The notes beneath the pieces are model-generated. The model worked only from the letters and a program-made list of their open reading frames with translations, was not told the origin of the DNA and made no database searches. Shown here one piece after another: positions 1-6,838 of a stretch of DNA of 11,726 nucleotides. Position numbers and translations under genes: made by a program. The stretch lies in NCBI GenBank assembly GCA_012274175.1, contig JAAOZZ010000178.1, positions 1-11,726 of the forward strand, written 5' to 3'. Position 1 is the stretch's first letter. Each line of letters opens with the position of its first letter. The stretch is from Betaproteobacteria bacterium. GTDB lineage: Bacteria > Pseudomonadota > Gammaproteobacteria > Burkholderiales > Usitatibacteraceae.

Positions 1-420
1 CCGTACCAGGTGCATGAGGCGCGCGCCTGGGGCGCCGATTGCATCCTGCTCATCGTGGACGCTGTCCCGGACGAGGAGCTCGATCTCATGGCCCGAGTCG
101 CGACGGAGCTGGGCATGGATGTCCTCGTCGAATGCCATGACGCCGAACAGCTGGAGCGGGCGCTGCGGCTGCCCACGGCCCTGATCGGAATCAACAATCG
201 GGACCTGCGCACCTTCGAAACGCGGCTCGAGACCACGATTTCGCTCGTTTCCCGGGTGCCCCCGGGCCGCGTCCTGGTCACGGAAAGCGGGATCTCAACG
301 CCGCAGGACGTTTCCAGGCTCAGGAGCCATGGAGTGAGCGCCTACTTAGTAGGTAGCGCGCTCATGGAGTCCGCGGAACCTGGCGACGCGCTTGGGAGGC
401 TGTTCTTTGGGTCGCCTTGA
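1..420 (+). CDS. trpC: Indole-3-glycerol-phosphate synthase, C-terminal part (5' end outside window)
   Basis: This is the last 139 codons of a TrpC protein, open at the left edge and ending in TGA. The enzyme closes the indole ring of CdRP to give indole-3-glycerol phosphate in tryptophan synthesis, in the cytoplasm, using a (beta/alpha)8 barrel. The second half of the barrel is visible: VLVECHD (its Glu, visible residue 44, aligns with a catalytic residue of the family), GINNRDL (Asn at visible residue 65), TESGIS (Glu-Ser at 95-96, phosphate and active-site region) and LVGSALM (about 116-122) near the end. All these family residues are present, so the gene looks intact. The upstream trp genes would lie outside the window. 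No terminator with a T-run follows it; a weak stem-loop lies 15 nt downstream. Confidence 0.96.
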   Translation, partial: PYQVHEARAWGADCILLIVDAVPDEELDLMARVATELGMDVLVECHDAEQLERALRLPTALIGINNRDLRTFETRLETTISLVSRVPPGRVLVTESGISTPQDVSRLRSHGVSAYLVGSALMESAEPGDALGRLFFGSP

Positions 421-479
421 AACCTGTTGCTGGGGCACAACAACGGGCCGGGTTTGTTGCGCTATTGGCGAAAAACCTC

Positions 480-508
480 TTGAGCCATGGCCATGGCTTT
501 GGCATGAT
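480..508 (+). promoter_or_regulatory. Candidate sigma70 promoter of the porin gene
   Basis: TTGAGC (480-485) and CATGAT (503-508) are separated by 17 bp; each matches four of six consensus bases. The spacing is ideal but the hexamers are only moderate. The 16-bp palindrome at 483-498 overlaps the -35 and spacer, where a bound repressor would block RNA polymerase. TAGAAT at 545-550 is an alternative -10 with no recognisable -35. The call is tentative. Confidence 0.27.
483..498. repeat. Perfect 16-bp palindrome upstream of the porin
   Basis: All eight base pairs of the palindrome AGCCATGGCCATGGCT are self-complementary, so the symmetry is certain. It contains two overlapping CCATGG units, and the half-site ATGGCT recurs at 513-518. 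Its position about 130 bp before the porin start suggests an operator for a dimeric regulator, but I cannot assign a protein. Chance is possible, although a perfect 16-bp palindrome is uncommon. Confidence 0.6.
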
Positions 509-630
509 GCGGATGGCTTCCAAAAAAGAATTCAAAGAAGTTCCTAGAATCGGGGCGACAAAATCCCCACGAGGTTTCGAAGAATCACTAGAAGCGAACA
601 CACGGCCTCACTTCAACAAAGGAGATTCTG

Positions 631-1674
631 ATGAACAAAAAGCTGATCGCCCTGGCAATCGCTAGCGCCTCGATGGTGCCGGCTGCCATGGCTCAGACCG
701 CGAACCCGGTCACGTTGTACGGCCGGGTTTACGAGACGATCGAGTCGCTGCAAGGGAATGCCGGCGGGACCGCCGCCGAGATTCCCCGTCGCACTCGCGT
801 TTCCGACCAGGCTTCCCTGCTCGGCGTTCGTGGCACGGAAGACCTGGGCGGCGGCCTGAAGGCGTTCTTCCAATTGGAAACCGGCTTCAAACCGGACCAG
901 AACGACACCGGCTTCGCTCAGCGCAACAGCGGCGTGGGCCTGCAGGGCGGCTGGGGCAGCGTCGTGATCGGGCGCTGGGATACGCCGTACAAGGTCACGA
1001 CCTACCCGGTCGACGCATTCGGCGACCTCACGATGGCCGGCATGGCGAGCTTGGGCCACGACCAGGGCAACTTCGACCGTCGCGACCAGAACATGATCCA
1101 GTATTGGTCGCCGTCGTTCGGCGGATTCGCGTTCAAGCTCATGTACCAGGTGAACGAGGGCAAGACCGCGACCACGAACCCGCATGACACGAGCGGAAAC
1201 ATCACCTATACCAAGGGACCGCTGTACGCGTTCCTGGCGTACGAGGACCACAAGGACCCGTCGGCGACCGTCAAGAAGGAGAGCGGCACCAGCGTTGGCG
1301 GCTACTTCATCTTCGGGCCCGTCAAGCTGGGCGCAGAATACGAAGAGATCAAGAAGAACGCCGTATCGGGCAACGATCCTTCCAAGCGCAAGGAGTGGCT
1401 CGCCAGCGTGGTCTACACGATGGGCAACCACAACTTCATCTACCAGCACCAGAACTCGAAGGACGGCGGCGCCAGCGGCGCGGAGCCCAGCTGCAACAGC
1501 AACACGATCGGCTACAAGTACGTCTTCTCCAAGCGCACCTTCTTCATCGCGGAATACATGAAGACGGACAACAACGAACAGGCGACCTGCAGCACCGCCA
1601 CCACGGCGACGTTCCCGCTCGCCAAGGGCAACGATCTGACGGGCGCCGCAATCGGCCTGCAGCACGTGTTCTGA
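631..1674 (+). CDS. Gram-negative general porin (Burkholderia/Bordetella type, 16-stranded barrel)
   Basis: This 347-residue outer-membrane porin would form trimeric diffusion channels for small hydrophilic solutes. It starts with a clear Sec signal peptide: Lys3-Lys4, a hydrophobic core and an AMA|QT cleavage site after residue 21. The mature protein opens with VTLYGRV, typical of the first strand of betaproteobacterial porins. It continues with SLLGVRGTEDLGGGLKAFFQLE and GSVVIGRWDTPYK segments and ends in GLQHVF, with the terminal Phe recognised by the BAM complex. The length is normal for the family. The ATG is supported by AAAGGAG 6 nt upstream, and the gene is closed by a strong terminator, so it is probably monocistronic. 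An oddity is exactly two cysteines, C288 and C320, in what look like the last two extracellular loops. Substrate selectivity cannot be read from the sequence. Confidence 0.95.
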   Translation: MNKKLIALAIASASMVPAAMAQTANPVTLYGRVYETIESLQGNAGGTAAEIPRRTRVSDQASLLGVRGTEDLGGGLKAFFQLETGFKPDQNDTGFAQRNSGVGLQGGWGSVVIGRWDTPYKVTTYPVDAFGDLTMAGMASLGHDQGNFDRRDQNMIQYWSPSFGGFAFKLMYQVNEGKTATTNPHDTSGNITYTKGPLYAFLAYEDHKDPSATVKKESGTSVGGYFIFGPVKLGAEYEEIKKNAVSGNDPSKRKEWLASVVYTMGNHNFIYQHQNSKDGGASGAEPSCNSNTIGYKYVFSKRTFFIAEYMKTDNNEQATCSTATTATFPLAKGNDLTGAAIGLQHVF

Positions 1675-1705
1675 TCGCCTGACGGCGATTCGCTGTCACG
1701 ATGCA

Positions 1706-1737
1706 GGGCGCGGCTTCGGCCGCGCCCTTTTTCTTTT
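1706..1737 (+). terminator. Intrinsic terminator of the porin gene
   Basis: A perfect 9-bp GC-rich stem (1706-1714 with 1719-1727) is closed by a UUCG tetraloop and followed by TTTTTCTTTT. This is a textbook Rho-independent terminator, 31 nt after the porin stop and 21 nt before coq7, which it separates from porin transcription. Confidence 0.95.
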
Positions 1738-1758
1738 GGGAAATGAGATCATGCAGAA

Positions 1759-2409
1759 ATGGCATTTCCCTTTCCCGCATCGCTTTCCGAGGCGCTGGAC
1801 CACCTCCTGATTGCCGCCGACGAAGGATTGCGGGCGCTGTCGGGCACGGCGGTGCCTGCGCGTCCCGCTCCGCGGGCCGAAGGCGACGGGCCGGGCGACG
1901 CACCGGCCCGCGATCTTTCCGGGCGACTCATGAGGGTGAACCATGCCGGGGAGATTTGCGCGCAGGCGCTCTACAGCGGCCAGGCGCTGGTCGCAAGGGA
2001 TGATGCCGTTCGCGACGCGCTCCGGTCCGCCGCATCTGAAGAGCGCGATCACCTCGCCTGGTGCCGGGACCGGCTGCAGGAGCTGGGGTCCCGTCCAAGT
2101 TACCTCGATCCCTTCTGGTACGCCGGATCGTTCGCGTGGGGTGTCGCATCGGGGCTTGCCGGAGATCGCTGGAGCCTCGGATTCCTGGCCGAGACGGAGG
2201 ATCAGGTGGAGCGCCACCTCGAAGGCCATCTCGATCGCCTCCCGCCCGACGATCATCAAAGCCGGGCGATCGTGGCGCAAATGCGCGACGACGAGAACCG
2301 GCATGGGGCCATGGGTCGCGCGCTCGGCGCGAAAGACTTGCCGCTTGCCGTGAAATCGGCGATGCGCGCGGCATCCCGGGTGATGACGCGGACGGCCTAC
2401 TGGTTCTGA
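1759..2409 (+). CDS. coq7: Coq7-type 2-polyprenyl-3-methyl-6-methoxy-1,4-benzoquinol monooxygenase
   Basis: This 216-residue di-iron hydroxylase performs the C6 (last) ring hydroxylation of ubiquinone synthesis, giving demethylubiquinol's hydroxyl product at the inner membrane. The ferritin-like iron ligands are all visible: Glu65 in NHAGE, Glu95 and His98 in EERDH, Glu147 in the ETEDQ segment, and Glu179 and His182 in DDENRH. The protein ends in a basic/aromatic tail. The hydrophobic stretch around 119-143 fits the membrane-contacting helix of the family. Length is normal for bacterial Coq7. The ATG has only a weak GAG 11 nt upstream; an ATG at 1751 is out of frame. A porin terminator lies just upstream, so a separate promoter is expected, but I do not see a clear one. 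Its stop is 4 bp from the stop of the convergent OsmC gene. Confidence 0.95.
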   Translation: MAFPFPASLSEALDHLLIAADEGLRALSGTAVPARPAPRAEGDGPGDAPARDLSGRLMRVNHAGEICAQALYSGQALVARDDAVRDALRSAASEERDHLAWCRDRLQELGSRPSYLDPFWYAGSFAWGVASGLAGDRWSLGFLAETEDQVERHLEGHLDRLPPDDHQSRAIVAQMRDDENRHGAMGRALGAKDLPLAVKSAMRAASRVMTRTAYWF

Positions 2410-2413
2410 CCCG

Positions 2414-2830
2414 CTAGGCCTCGCGCACCTCGTACTCGAATTCGACCTGCGCCGTCTTCGCGAGCATGGCGGTCGCGGAACAGTACTTCTCCTTCGACAG
2501 CTTGATCGCGCGCTCCACCTGGGCGGCGCCGAGACCCTTGCCCGTCACGACGTATCGGAGCCGGATGCGCGTGAAGACCTTCGGGTCGACGTCGGCGCGT
2601 TCGGCTTCCAGCTCGACCACGCAGCCCGTGACGGCCTGGCGCGACTTGCGCAGGATGTGCACCACGTCGATCGCACTGCACGCCCCCGTGCCCATGAGCA
2701 CGAGCTCCATGGGCCTTGCGCCCAGGTTGCGACCGCCCGCCTCGGGCGAGGCGTCCACGACCACCGCGTGACCGCTCCCGCTCTCGGCGACAAAGGACAT
2801 TCCTTCCACCAGCTGCACGCGTGCCTTCAT
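2414..2830 (-). CDS. OsmC family protein (peroxiredoxin-like, YhfA-type)
   Basis: This 138-residue protein of the OsmC/Ohr superfamily is probably a cytoplasmic thiol peroxidase that reduces organic or hydrogen peroxides; the physiological substrate of this subgroup is not settled. The two family cysteines are visible: C51 in GTGACSAIDVV, at the start of the central helix, and C117 in EKYCSATAML. The preceding GARPMELVLMG segment is also typical, as is an Arg near the active site (R39). The reading frame stays open 50 codons further upstream, but that part overlaps the transporter gene and has no OsmC similarity, so the ATG at 2830 is chosen. No clear Shine-Dalgarno is visible. It starts 25 bp after the transporter stop on the same strand, so the two are probably co-transcribed. 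Confidence 0.9.
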   Translation of the reverse strand: MKARVQLVEGMSFVAESGSGHAVVVDASPEAGGRNLGARPMELVLMGTGACSAIDVVHILRKSRQAVTGCVVELEAERADVDPKVFTRIRLRYVVTGKGLGAAQVERAIKLSKEKYCSATAMLAKTAQVEFEYEVREA

Positions 2831-2855
2831 GGCGATCGATTGTACGTCGGGGCGC

Positions 2856-3938
2856 TCAAGTCGAAGGCGCTTCGGGGCCGTCCGGCGCGGGCTTGTCGAG
2901 CCACGCCTTCGTGAGGTTCCACCCGACGGCGAGAAGCGCGGGACCCACGAATACCCCGATGAACCCGAATGCCACCGCACCGCCGAATACGCCGAGGACT
3001 ACGAGCAGCATGGACAGGCCGCCCGCGCGGCTCATCAGGATGGGCTTCACGAAATTGTCCACGGAACTGATCACCGCTACGCCGTAGATCAACATGAAGA
3101 TCGCCCATCCCACGAGATCGTGGGCATACAGCCATACGGCCGCGCTGCCCCAAACGAGCACAGGTCCCATGGGAACGACGGACAGGATGAACGTGAAGGC
3201 GCCCAGCAGGAACGCGCCGGGGACGCCCGCGATCCAGAATCCCAGGACCGCGACGGCGCCCTGCGCGAAGGCGGTCCCGAGGAGGCCATACACCACGCCG
3301 CGCACCGCATTCTGCGCGGTCGCCACGAGGGCTCCGCCATGCTCGGGTCCGGCCAGGCGCGCCATGCCTTCCAGCAGGAGAAGGCGTACGCGCTCTCCGT
3401 CGCGATAGAAGAAGAACGCGACGAAGATCGCAATGAGAACCTGGACCAACCCCTGGCCGATGGCCCCGCCCAGAGTGACGAGAAGCGCCTTGGCAGGATC
3501 CGCAAGCCTCTTGGCGAGACCCACGAGCTCGGATTGGCTCTGCATGAGGATCTGCCAGTAGTCCGACAGCGCACCGCCCACCATCGGAATGCGCCGCACG
3601 AATTCCGGAAGCTCGAAATTCGCACGCTGATCGATGAATCCTCGCACCGTCTCCACCATGTCGGAGGAGTGCACCACGAGGCTTTGGGCCGCCAGTGCCA
3701 CGGGGACGGCCAGTGCGAGGATCATCACCAGCACGAATACGATGGCGGCGATCCACGATCGCCCTCCCGTCCGGTCGCGCAGGCGGACAAACAATGGCCA
3801 GGTCGAAAAGCACATGACGGCCGCGAACAGGATCGCGCCCAGGAACGGCCGCAGGACCAGGATGCAGCCAACGACGATCAGGCCGGCGGCGGCGATGCGG
3901 GCATATTGCTCGAAGCGGGAGGTTGATGTCGGGATCAC
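2856..3938 (-). CDS. AI-2E family transporter (YdiK/PerM-like inner-membrane protein)
   Basis: This is a 360-residue polytopic inner-membrane protein of the AI-2E family. Members have been linked to autoinducer-2 export, Na+/H+ antiport or other efflux, so the substrate is unknown here. Hydrophobic segments lie near residues 15-50 (two helices), 62-86, 152-178, 215-237, 240-273 (two), 276-292 and 305-341. Between the second pair and the fourth is the usual soluble region (about 87-150). The family motif SSVDNFVKPIL is at 291-301, with GFIGVFVGP at 325-333. The frame is open well upstream without an ATG. I choose GTG at 3938, which places the N-terminus just before the first helix as usual. 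A TTG at 3995 is possible but would sit inside the rplM promoter. Neither start has a good Shine-Dalgarno. Confidence 0.9.
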   Translation of the reverse strand: MIPTSTSRFEQYARIAAAGLIVVGCILVLRPFLGAILFAAVMCFSTWPLFVRLRDRTGGRSWIAAIVFVLVMILALAVPVALAAQSLVVHSSDMVETVRGFIDQRANFELPEFVRRIPMVGGALSDYWQILMQSQSELVGLAKRLADPAKALLVTLGGAIGQGLVQVLIAIFVAFFFYRDGERVRLLLLEGMARLAGPEHGGALVATAQNAVRGVVYGLLGTAFAQGAVAVLGFWIAGVPGAFLLGAFTFILSVVPMGPVLVWGSAAVWLYAHDLVGWAIFMLIYGVAVISSVDNFVKPILMSRAGGLSMLLVVLGVFGGAVAFGFIGVFVGPALLAVGWNLTKAWLDKPAPDGPEAPST

Positions 3939-3967
3939 GAAGGAAGGGGAGGGCGGTGAGCCCCCCG

Positions 3968-3995
3968 ATTCTATCGGAGACCCGGTTTGACACAA
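3968..3995 (-). promoter_or_regulatory. Candidate promoter of the AI-2E transporter gene
   Basis: On the minus strand, TAGAAT (plus 3968-3973) lies 16 bp downstream of TTGTGT (plus 3990-3995). The -10 matches five of six bases and the -35 three of six. Transcription would begin near 3961, giving a leader of about 20 nt before the GTG at 3938. Its -35 overlaps the rplM -35 on the other strand (3987-3992), so the two promoters could compete. The -10 also lies within a small inverted repeat (3965-3969 with 3973-3977). Confidence 0.32.
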
Positions 3996-4015
3996 AGAGC
4001 TGATTTCCCTATAAT
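3987..4015 (+). promoter_or_regulatory. Consensus sigma70 promoter for rplM-rpsI
   Basis: TTGACA (3987-3992), a 17-bp spacer and TATAAT (4010-4015) give a twelve-of-twelve match with optimal spacing. Transcription would begin near 4022 and leave a leader of about 78 nt before the rplM ATG. This is what is expected for a strong ribosomal-protein operon. The leader is long enough for autogenous control by L13, known in E. coli, but I see no clearly conserved operator structure. Confidence 0.93.
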
Positions 4016-4099
4016 TTCCGGTTCGCTCTTCCAAAACAAAGCGGCCAAAGTATCGGCATGGCGCCGGCACCCAGGGTCGCGGAACTGAAAGGAATCCCC

Positions 4100-4528
4100 A
4101 TGAAGACCTTTTCGGCGAAGCCGGAAACGGTGCGACGCGACTGGTTCGTCGTGGACGCCACGGACAAGGTCCTGGGCCGTCTCGCGGCGGAAGTGTCCCG
4201 GCGCCTGCGCGGCAAGCACAAGCCCGAATTCACTCCTCACGTCGACACCGGCGACTATATCGTCGTGGTGAACGTGGAAAAACTCCGGGTGACGGGCGCC
4301 AAGGCCACGGACAAGAAGTATTACCGCCACTCGACTTATCCCGGCGGCATCTACGAGACCAATTTCACCAAGCTGCAGGCGCGCCATCCCGATCGCGTGC
4401 TCAAGCTCGCGGTGAAGGGCATGCTGCCCAAGGGGCGCCTCGGGTACGCGATGATCAAGAAGCTGAAGATCTACGCCGGTCCCCAGCATCCCCATTCTGC
4501 GCAGCAACCCAAGGCCCTTGAGATCTAA
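4100..4528 (+). CDS. rplM: 50S ribosomal protein L13
   Basis: This 142-residue protein has the same length as E. coli L13, an early-assembly protein of the large subunit that contacts 23S rRNA. Recognisable parts are [20 protein letters not shown] (22-41), the TGDYIVVVN strand (50-58), the [10 protein letters not shown] segment (74-83) and the C-terminal signature around [16 protein letters not shown] (107-122) followed by YAGPQHPH (125-132). An in-frame ATG 42 nt upstream would add 14 residues, but the ATG at 4100 is preceded by AAAGGAA (4088-4094) and gives the canonical N-terminus. The gene is first in an operon with rpsI, 9 nt apart, driven by the consensus promoter at 3987-4015. Confidence 0.98.
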   Translation: MKTFSAKPETVRRDWFVVDATDKVLGRLAAEVSRRLRGKHKPEFTPHVDTGDYIVVVNVEKLRVTGAKATDKKYYRHSTYPGGIYETNFTKLQARHPDRVLKLAVKGMLPKGRLGYAMIKKLKIYAGPQHPHSAQQPKALEI

Positions 4529-4537
4529 GGAAACCAC

Positions 4538-4930
4538 ATGATCGGAAAATACAACTACGGTACGGGACGGCGCAAGAACGCGGTGGCCAGGGTGTTCATC
4601 AAGCCGGGCAAGGGCGAGATCACCGTGCACGACAGGCCCCTCGCAGTGTTCTTCTCGCGCGAGACGGGTCGCATGATCGTGCGCCAGCCCCTCGAGCTCA
4701 CGAACCATGCACAGACGTTCGACATCAAGGTGAACGTGTTCGGGGGCGGGGAATCGGGGCAAGCCGGTGCGGTCCGCCACGGGATCACCCGCGCCCTCAT
4801 CGAGTACGATCCCACCCTGAAGCCGACGCTCTCCAAGGCCGGGCTCGTGACTCGCGATGCGCGCGAAGTCGAGCGCAAGAAGGTCGGCTTGCACAAGGCG
4901 CGACGCCGCAAGCAATTCTCGAAGCGATAG
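4538..4930 (+). CDS. rpsI: 30S ribosomal protein S9
   Basis: This 130-residue small-subunit protein has the family's long basic C-terminal tail, which reaches the P-site tRNA anticodon region and ends in the invariant Lys-Arg (QFSKR). Other landmarks are [13 protein letters not shown] at 7-19 and the signature [15 protein letters not shown] at 69-83. Length is standard. The ATG follows the rplM stop by 9 nt, and its Shine-Dalgarno AAGGA (4527-4531) overlaps the rplM stop codon, so translation of the pair is probably coupled. The operon ends at a hairpin terminator 30-65 nt downstream. Confidence 0.98.
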   Translation: MIGKYNYGTGRRKNAVARVFIKPGKGEITVHDRPLAVFFSRETGRMIVRQPLELTNHAQTFDIKVNVFGGGESGQAGAVRHGITRALIEYDPTLKPTLSKAGLVTRDAREVERKKVGLHKARRRKQFSKR

Positions 4931-4937
4931 GGCGGAG

Positions 4938-4956
4938 GGCAACGAAGGCAGTTGCC
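4938..4956 (+). other. Small stem-loop between rpsI and the terminator
   Basis: GGCAAC (4938-4943) pairs perfectly with GTTGCC (4951-4956) around a 7-nt loop, 7 nt after the rpsI stop. It has no T-run and precedes the main terminator by 4 nt. It may protect the mRNA 3' end or help termination; that role is inference. Confidence 0.5.
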
Positions 4957-4960
4957 GGGC

Positions 4961-4998
4961 ACGAGCAAAGCCGCCTTGTATGGGCGGCTTTGTCGTTC
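4961..4998 (+). terminator. Intrinsic terminator of the rplM-rpsI operon
   Basis: CAAAGCCGCC (4966-4975) pairs with GGCGGCTTTG (4983-4992) across a 7-nt loop. The stem extends by ACGA/TCGT past a one-base bulge at 4965. The T-rich segment is partly inside the stem (CTTTGTCGTTCT), a form common after ribosomal operons. It lies 46 nt before argC, so argC is likely transcribed mainly from its own start or by read-through; I see no clear argC promoter. Confidence 0.82.
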
Positions 4999-5042
4999 TG
5001 GAGCCGATGGCGGCGCTCGGCAAATGCGCTGGAAAGGATGTG

Positions 5043-6080
5043 ATGATCAAGGTTGGCGTGGTGGGAGGCACCGGATACACGGGCGTCGAGCTCCTTCGAT
5101 TGCTGGCTGGCCACCCCGACGTGGAAGTGGTCGCGATCACCTCCCGTGCCGAGGCGGGCGTGAAAGTCGCCGATTACTTCCCGTCCCTGCGTGGGCATTG
5201 CGACCTCGCGTTCACCGATCCTGCTTCCGCTCCCCTCAAGGGCTGCGACTGCGTATTCTTCGCGACACCCAACGGGGTAGCGATGGGGCAGGTGCGCCCG
5301 CTTCTCGATTCGGGGGCGCGCATCGTGGACTTTTCGGCGGATTTCCGCTTGAAGGATCGCGCGGTCTGGGAGAAGTGGTACAAGGCTTCCCACGCGGCGC
5401 CCGAGCTTCTCGCCGAAGCCGTCTATGGGCTGCCCGAAATCAACCGGGAACGGATCCGCAGCGCGCGCCTCGTGGCCAACCCCGGCTGCTACGCCACGGC
5501 GATCCAGCTTGCCTTGCTGCCGCTCGTCGAGACGACCTTCGTCGATCACGCGCACCTGATCGCCGACGCCAAATCGGGAGTGAGCGGCGCCGGCCGCAAG
5601 GCGGAGGTCGACCTGCTCTTCTCCGAGTCCTCGGACAATTTCAAGGCTTACGCGGTGAAAGGCCATCGCCACCATCCTGAGATCCTGGAGAGCCTCGCAA
5701 GCCTGCAGAGCGCATCCGGACGCCGGCTGGGGCTCACCTTCGTTCCCCATCTCGTACCCATGGTGCGCGGCATCCTGGCCACGGTATACGCGCGGATCAC
5801 CGCCGACACCGATTTCCAGGCGCTCTTCGAAGCGCGTTACCGGGAGGAGCCGTTCGTCGACGTGCTGCCCAGCGGCTCGCAGCCCGAGACCCGATGGGTG
5901 CGGGGGACCAACCAGTGCCGCATGGCGGTCCACCGTCCCTTCGACGGGGATACGCTCGTGGTCCTCGCCGTCGAGGACAACCTGGTGAAAGGAGCGGCGG
6001 GGCAGGCGGTCCAGAACATGAATCTCATGTTCGGATTTCCGGAGAGCCGTGCCCTCGAGCAGATCGCCGTGGTGCCCTGA
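5043..6080 (+). CDS. argC: N-acetyl-gamma-glutamyl-phosphate reductase (long form)
   Basis: This 345-residue cytoplasmic enzyme reduces N-acetylglutamyl phosphate to the semialdehyde with NADPH, the third step of arginine synthesis. The NADP-binding loop GGTGYTG is at 8-14, the catalytic Cys149 in [15 protein letters not shown] at 178-185, the GHRHHPE segment at 207-213 and [13 protein letters not shown] at 315-327 near the C-terminus. Length matches the bacterial type-1 enzyme. The frame is open upstream to 4857, but that part overlaps rpsI and its terminator. The ATG at 5043 follows GGAAAGGA (5031-5038) closely; a GTG immediately before it (5040) is an alternative. Its stop overlaps the start of the next gene by one base (TGATG), pointing to translational coupling. 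Confidence 0.97.
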   Translation: MIKVGVVGGTGYTGVELLRLLAGHPDVEVVAITSRAEAGVKVADYFPSLRGHCDLAFTDPASAPLKGCDCVFFATPNGVAMGQVRPLLDSGARIVDFSADFRLKDRAVWEKWYKASHAAPELLAEAVYGLPEINRERIRSARLVANPGCYATAIQLALLPLVETTFVDHAHLIADAKSGVSGAGRKAEVDLLFSESSDNFKAYAVKGHRHHPEILESLASLQSASGRRLGLTFVPHLVPMVRGILATVYARITADTDFQALFEARYREEPFVDVLPSGSQPETRWVRGTNQCRMAVHRPFDGDTLVVLAVEDNLVKGAAGQAVQNMNLMFGFPESRALEQIAVVP

Positions 6081-6826
6081 TGCGAGGCCTGGGGCGGCGA
6101 TTGCGCAGCAACTTCGGCATCGGCTCGTCGCGCATGGCGATCCGCTCCCAGCACGCCTGGTACTGGCGATGGTTGCTCAACATCCTGATGATGGTCGCCG
6201 TCGCGGCGATTGTATGGTGGGTGGTGCAGAACAGTTACCGCATCACGGGCTCGAGCCTCGACGAGGTGCGCCAGCAGATCACCGCCCTCACTGCGCAGAA
6301 CAAGGCACTGAAGGCGGAGCTGGATACGGCCAAGGCGACGCTCGTCGAGCGCGAGCGCCAGCTACAGATCGAGAAGGCCGCGCAGGGCGAGCTCGCCCGC
6401 ACCGTGGCCCAGTTGCAGGAGGAGAATGCGGCGCAGAAGGAGGACCTGGGATTCCTGCGGCGGCTGATGTCCTCCGGAGCCAGCCCGGAGGGCGTTGGGG
6501 TCACGGACCTGAAGGTCGAGCGCGACCCCGGATCCGGCGAGTTCCTCTACCACATGCTGCTCACGCAGGGCGGGCAGCGCAAGCAGGATTTCAAGGGCAG
6601 GGTGCAGATCGTGGCCCACGTCGAGCAGGGGTCCGCGGCCAAGGCGATCGTCTACCCCGACCCGGCCTCGCCGGAGGCGTCGGCGAGCTTCGAGTTCCGT
6701 TTCTACCACAAGGTGGAAGGGCGGCTCGCGATACCCGAGGGAGCGGTCCTGAGGAGCGTGGAAGTGCGTGTTCTTGCGCTTCCGGGGGGACAGGTTAAAC
6801 TGTCCCGTACGGTCAACTTGCCGTAG
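6080..6826 (+). CDS. DUF6776-type single-pass membrane protein with coiled coil
   Basis: This 248-residue protein has no known function. A basic N-terminus (1-30) precedes one transmembrane helix at about 31-49. A long heptad-like coiled coil rich in Ala, Gln, Glu, Lys and Leu follows at about 59-130, then a C-terminal domain of alternating beta-type character (about 140-248). By the positive-inside rule the N-terminus is cytoplasmic and the rest periplasmic. I recognise it as the DUF6776 kind of betaproteobacterial protein that often sits before a bactofilin gene; the family name is from memory. It starts on the argC stop (ATG at 6080, in TGATG). An internal Met19 is a possible alternative start. 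Twelve nucleotides separate it from the bactofilin gene. A role as a membrane or wall partner of the bactofilin is inference. Confidence 0.8.
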   Translation: MRGLGRRLRSNFGIGSSRMAIRSQHAWYWRWLLNILMMVAVAAIVWWVVQNSYRITGSSLDEVRQQITALTAQNKALKAELDTAKATLVERERQLQIEKAAQGELARTVAQLQEENAAQKEDLGFLRRLMSSGASPEGVGVTDLKVERDPGSGEFLYHMLLTQGGQRKQDFKGRVQIVAHVEQGSAAKAIVYPDPASPEASASFEFRFYHKVEGRLAIPEGAVLRSVEVRVLALPGGQVKLSRTVNLP

Positions 6827-6838
6827 GGAGAATTTCCC

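Larger units (their letters stand above)
421..630 (+). promoter_or_regulatory. Intergenic region trpC-porin, presumed porin promoter and leader
   Basis: This 210-bp gap has no credible gene and is richer in A+T than its neighbours, especially 520-620. It holds a possible hairpin: 435-443 pairs with 454-462, with one mismatch and a 10-nt loop. The left arm could instead pair with TGTTG at 425-429. No T-run follows, so it is not a convincing trp terminator. A perfect 16-bp palindrome lies at 483-498. Possible -10 elements are CATGAT (503-508) and TAGAAT (545-550), the latter without a good -35. A strong Shine-Dalgarno, AAAGGAG at 618-624, sits 6 nt before the porin ATG. A highly expressed porin needs a promoter here, but which element is used is inference. 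Confidence 0.6.

Noticed and set aside
613..1665. A 350-codon open frame antisense to the porin
   Set aside because: It mirrors the porin gene exactly, has low-complexity Arg/Val/Ala composition and no family resemblance; a GC-bias shadow.
2829..3926. A 365-codon plus-strand open frame opposite the AI-2E transporter
   Set aside because: Composition (His, Glu, Arg, Asp rich) is that of a reversed membrane protein gene; the minus strand has clear membrane segments and the family motif.
4058..4099. Upstream in-frame ATG extending L13 by 14 residues
   Set aside because: The ATG at 4100 has a proper Shine-Dalgarno and gives the exact 142-residue family length.
4857..5042. N-terminal extension of ArgC by 62 residues
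   Set aside because: It would run through rpsI and its terminator and lacks similarity to ArgC; the fold starts at [14 protein letters not shown].
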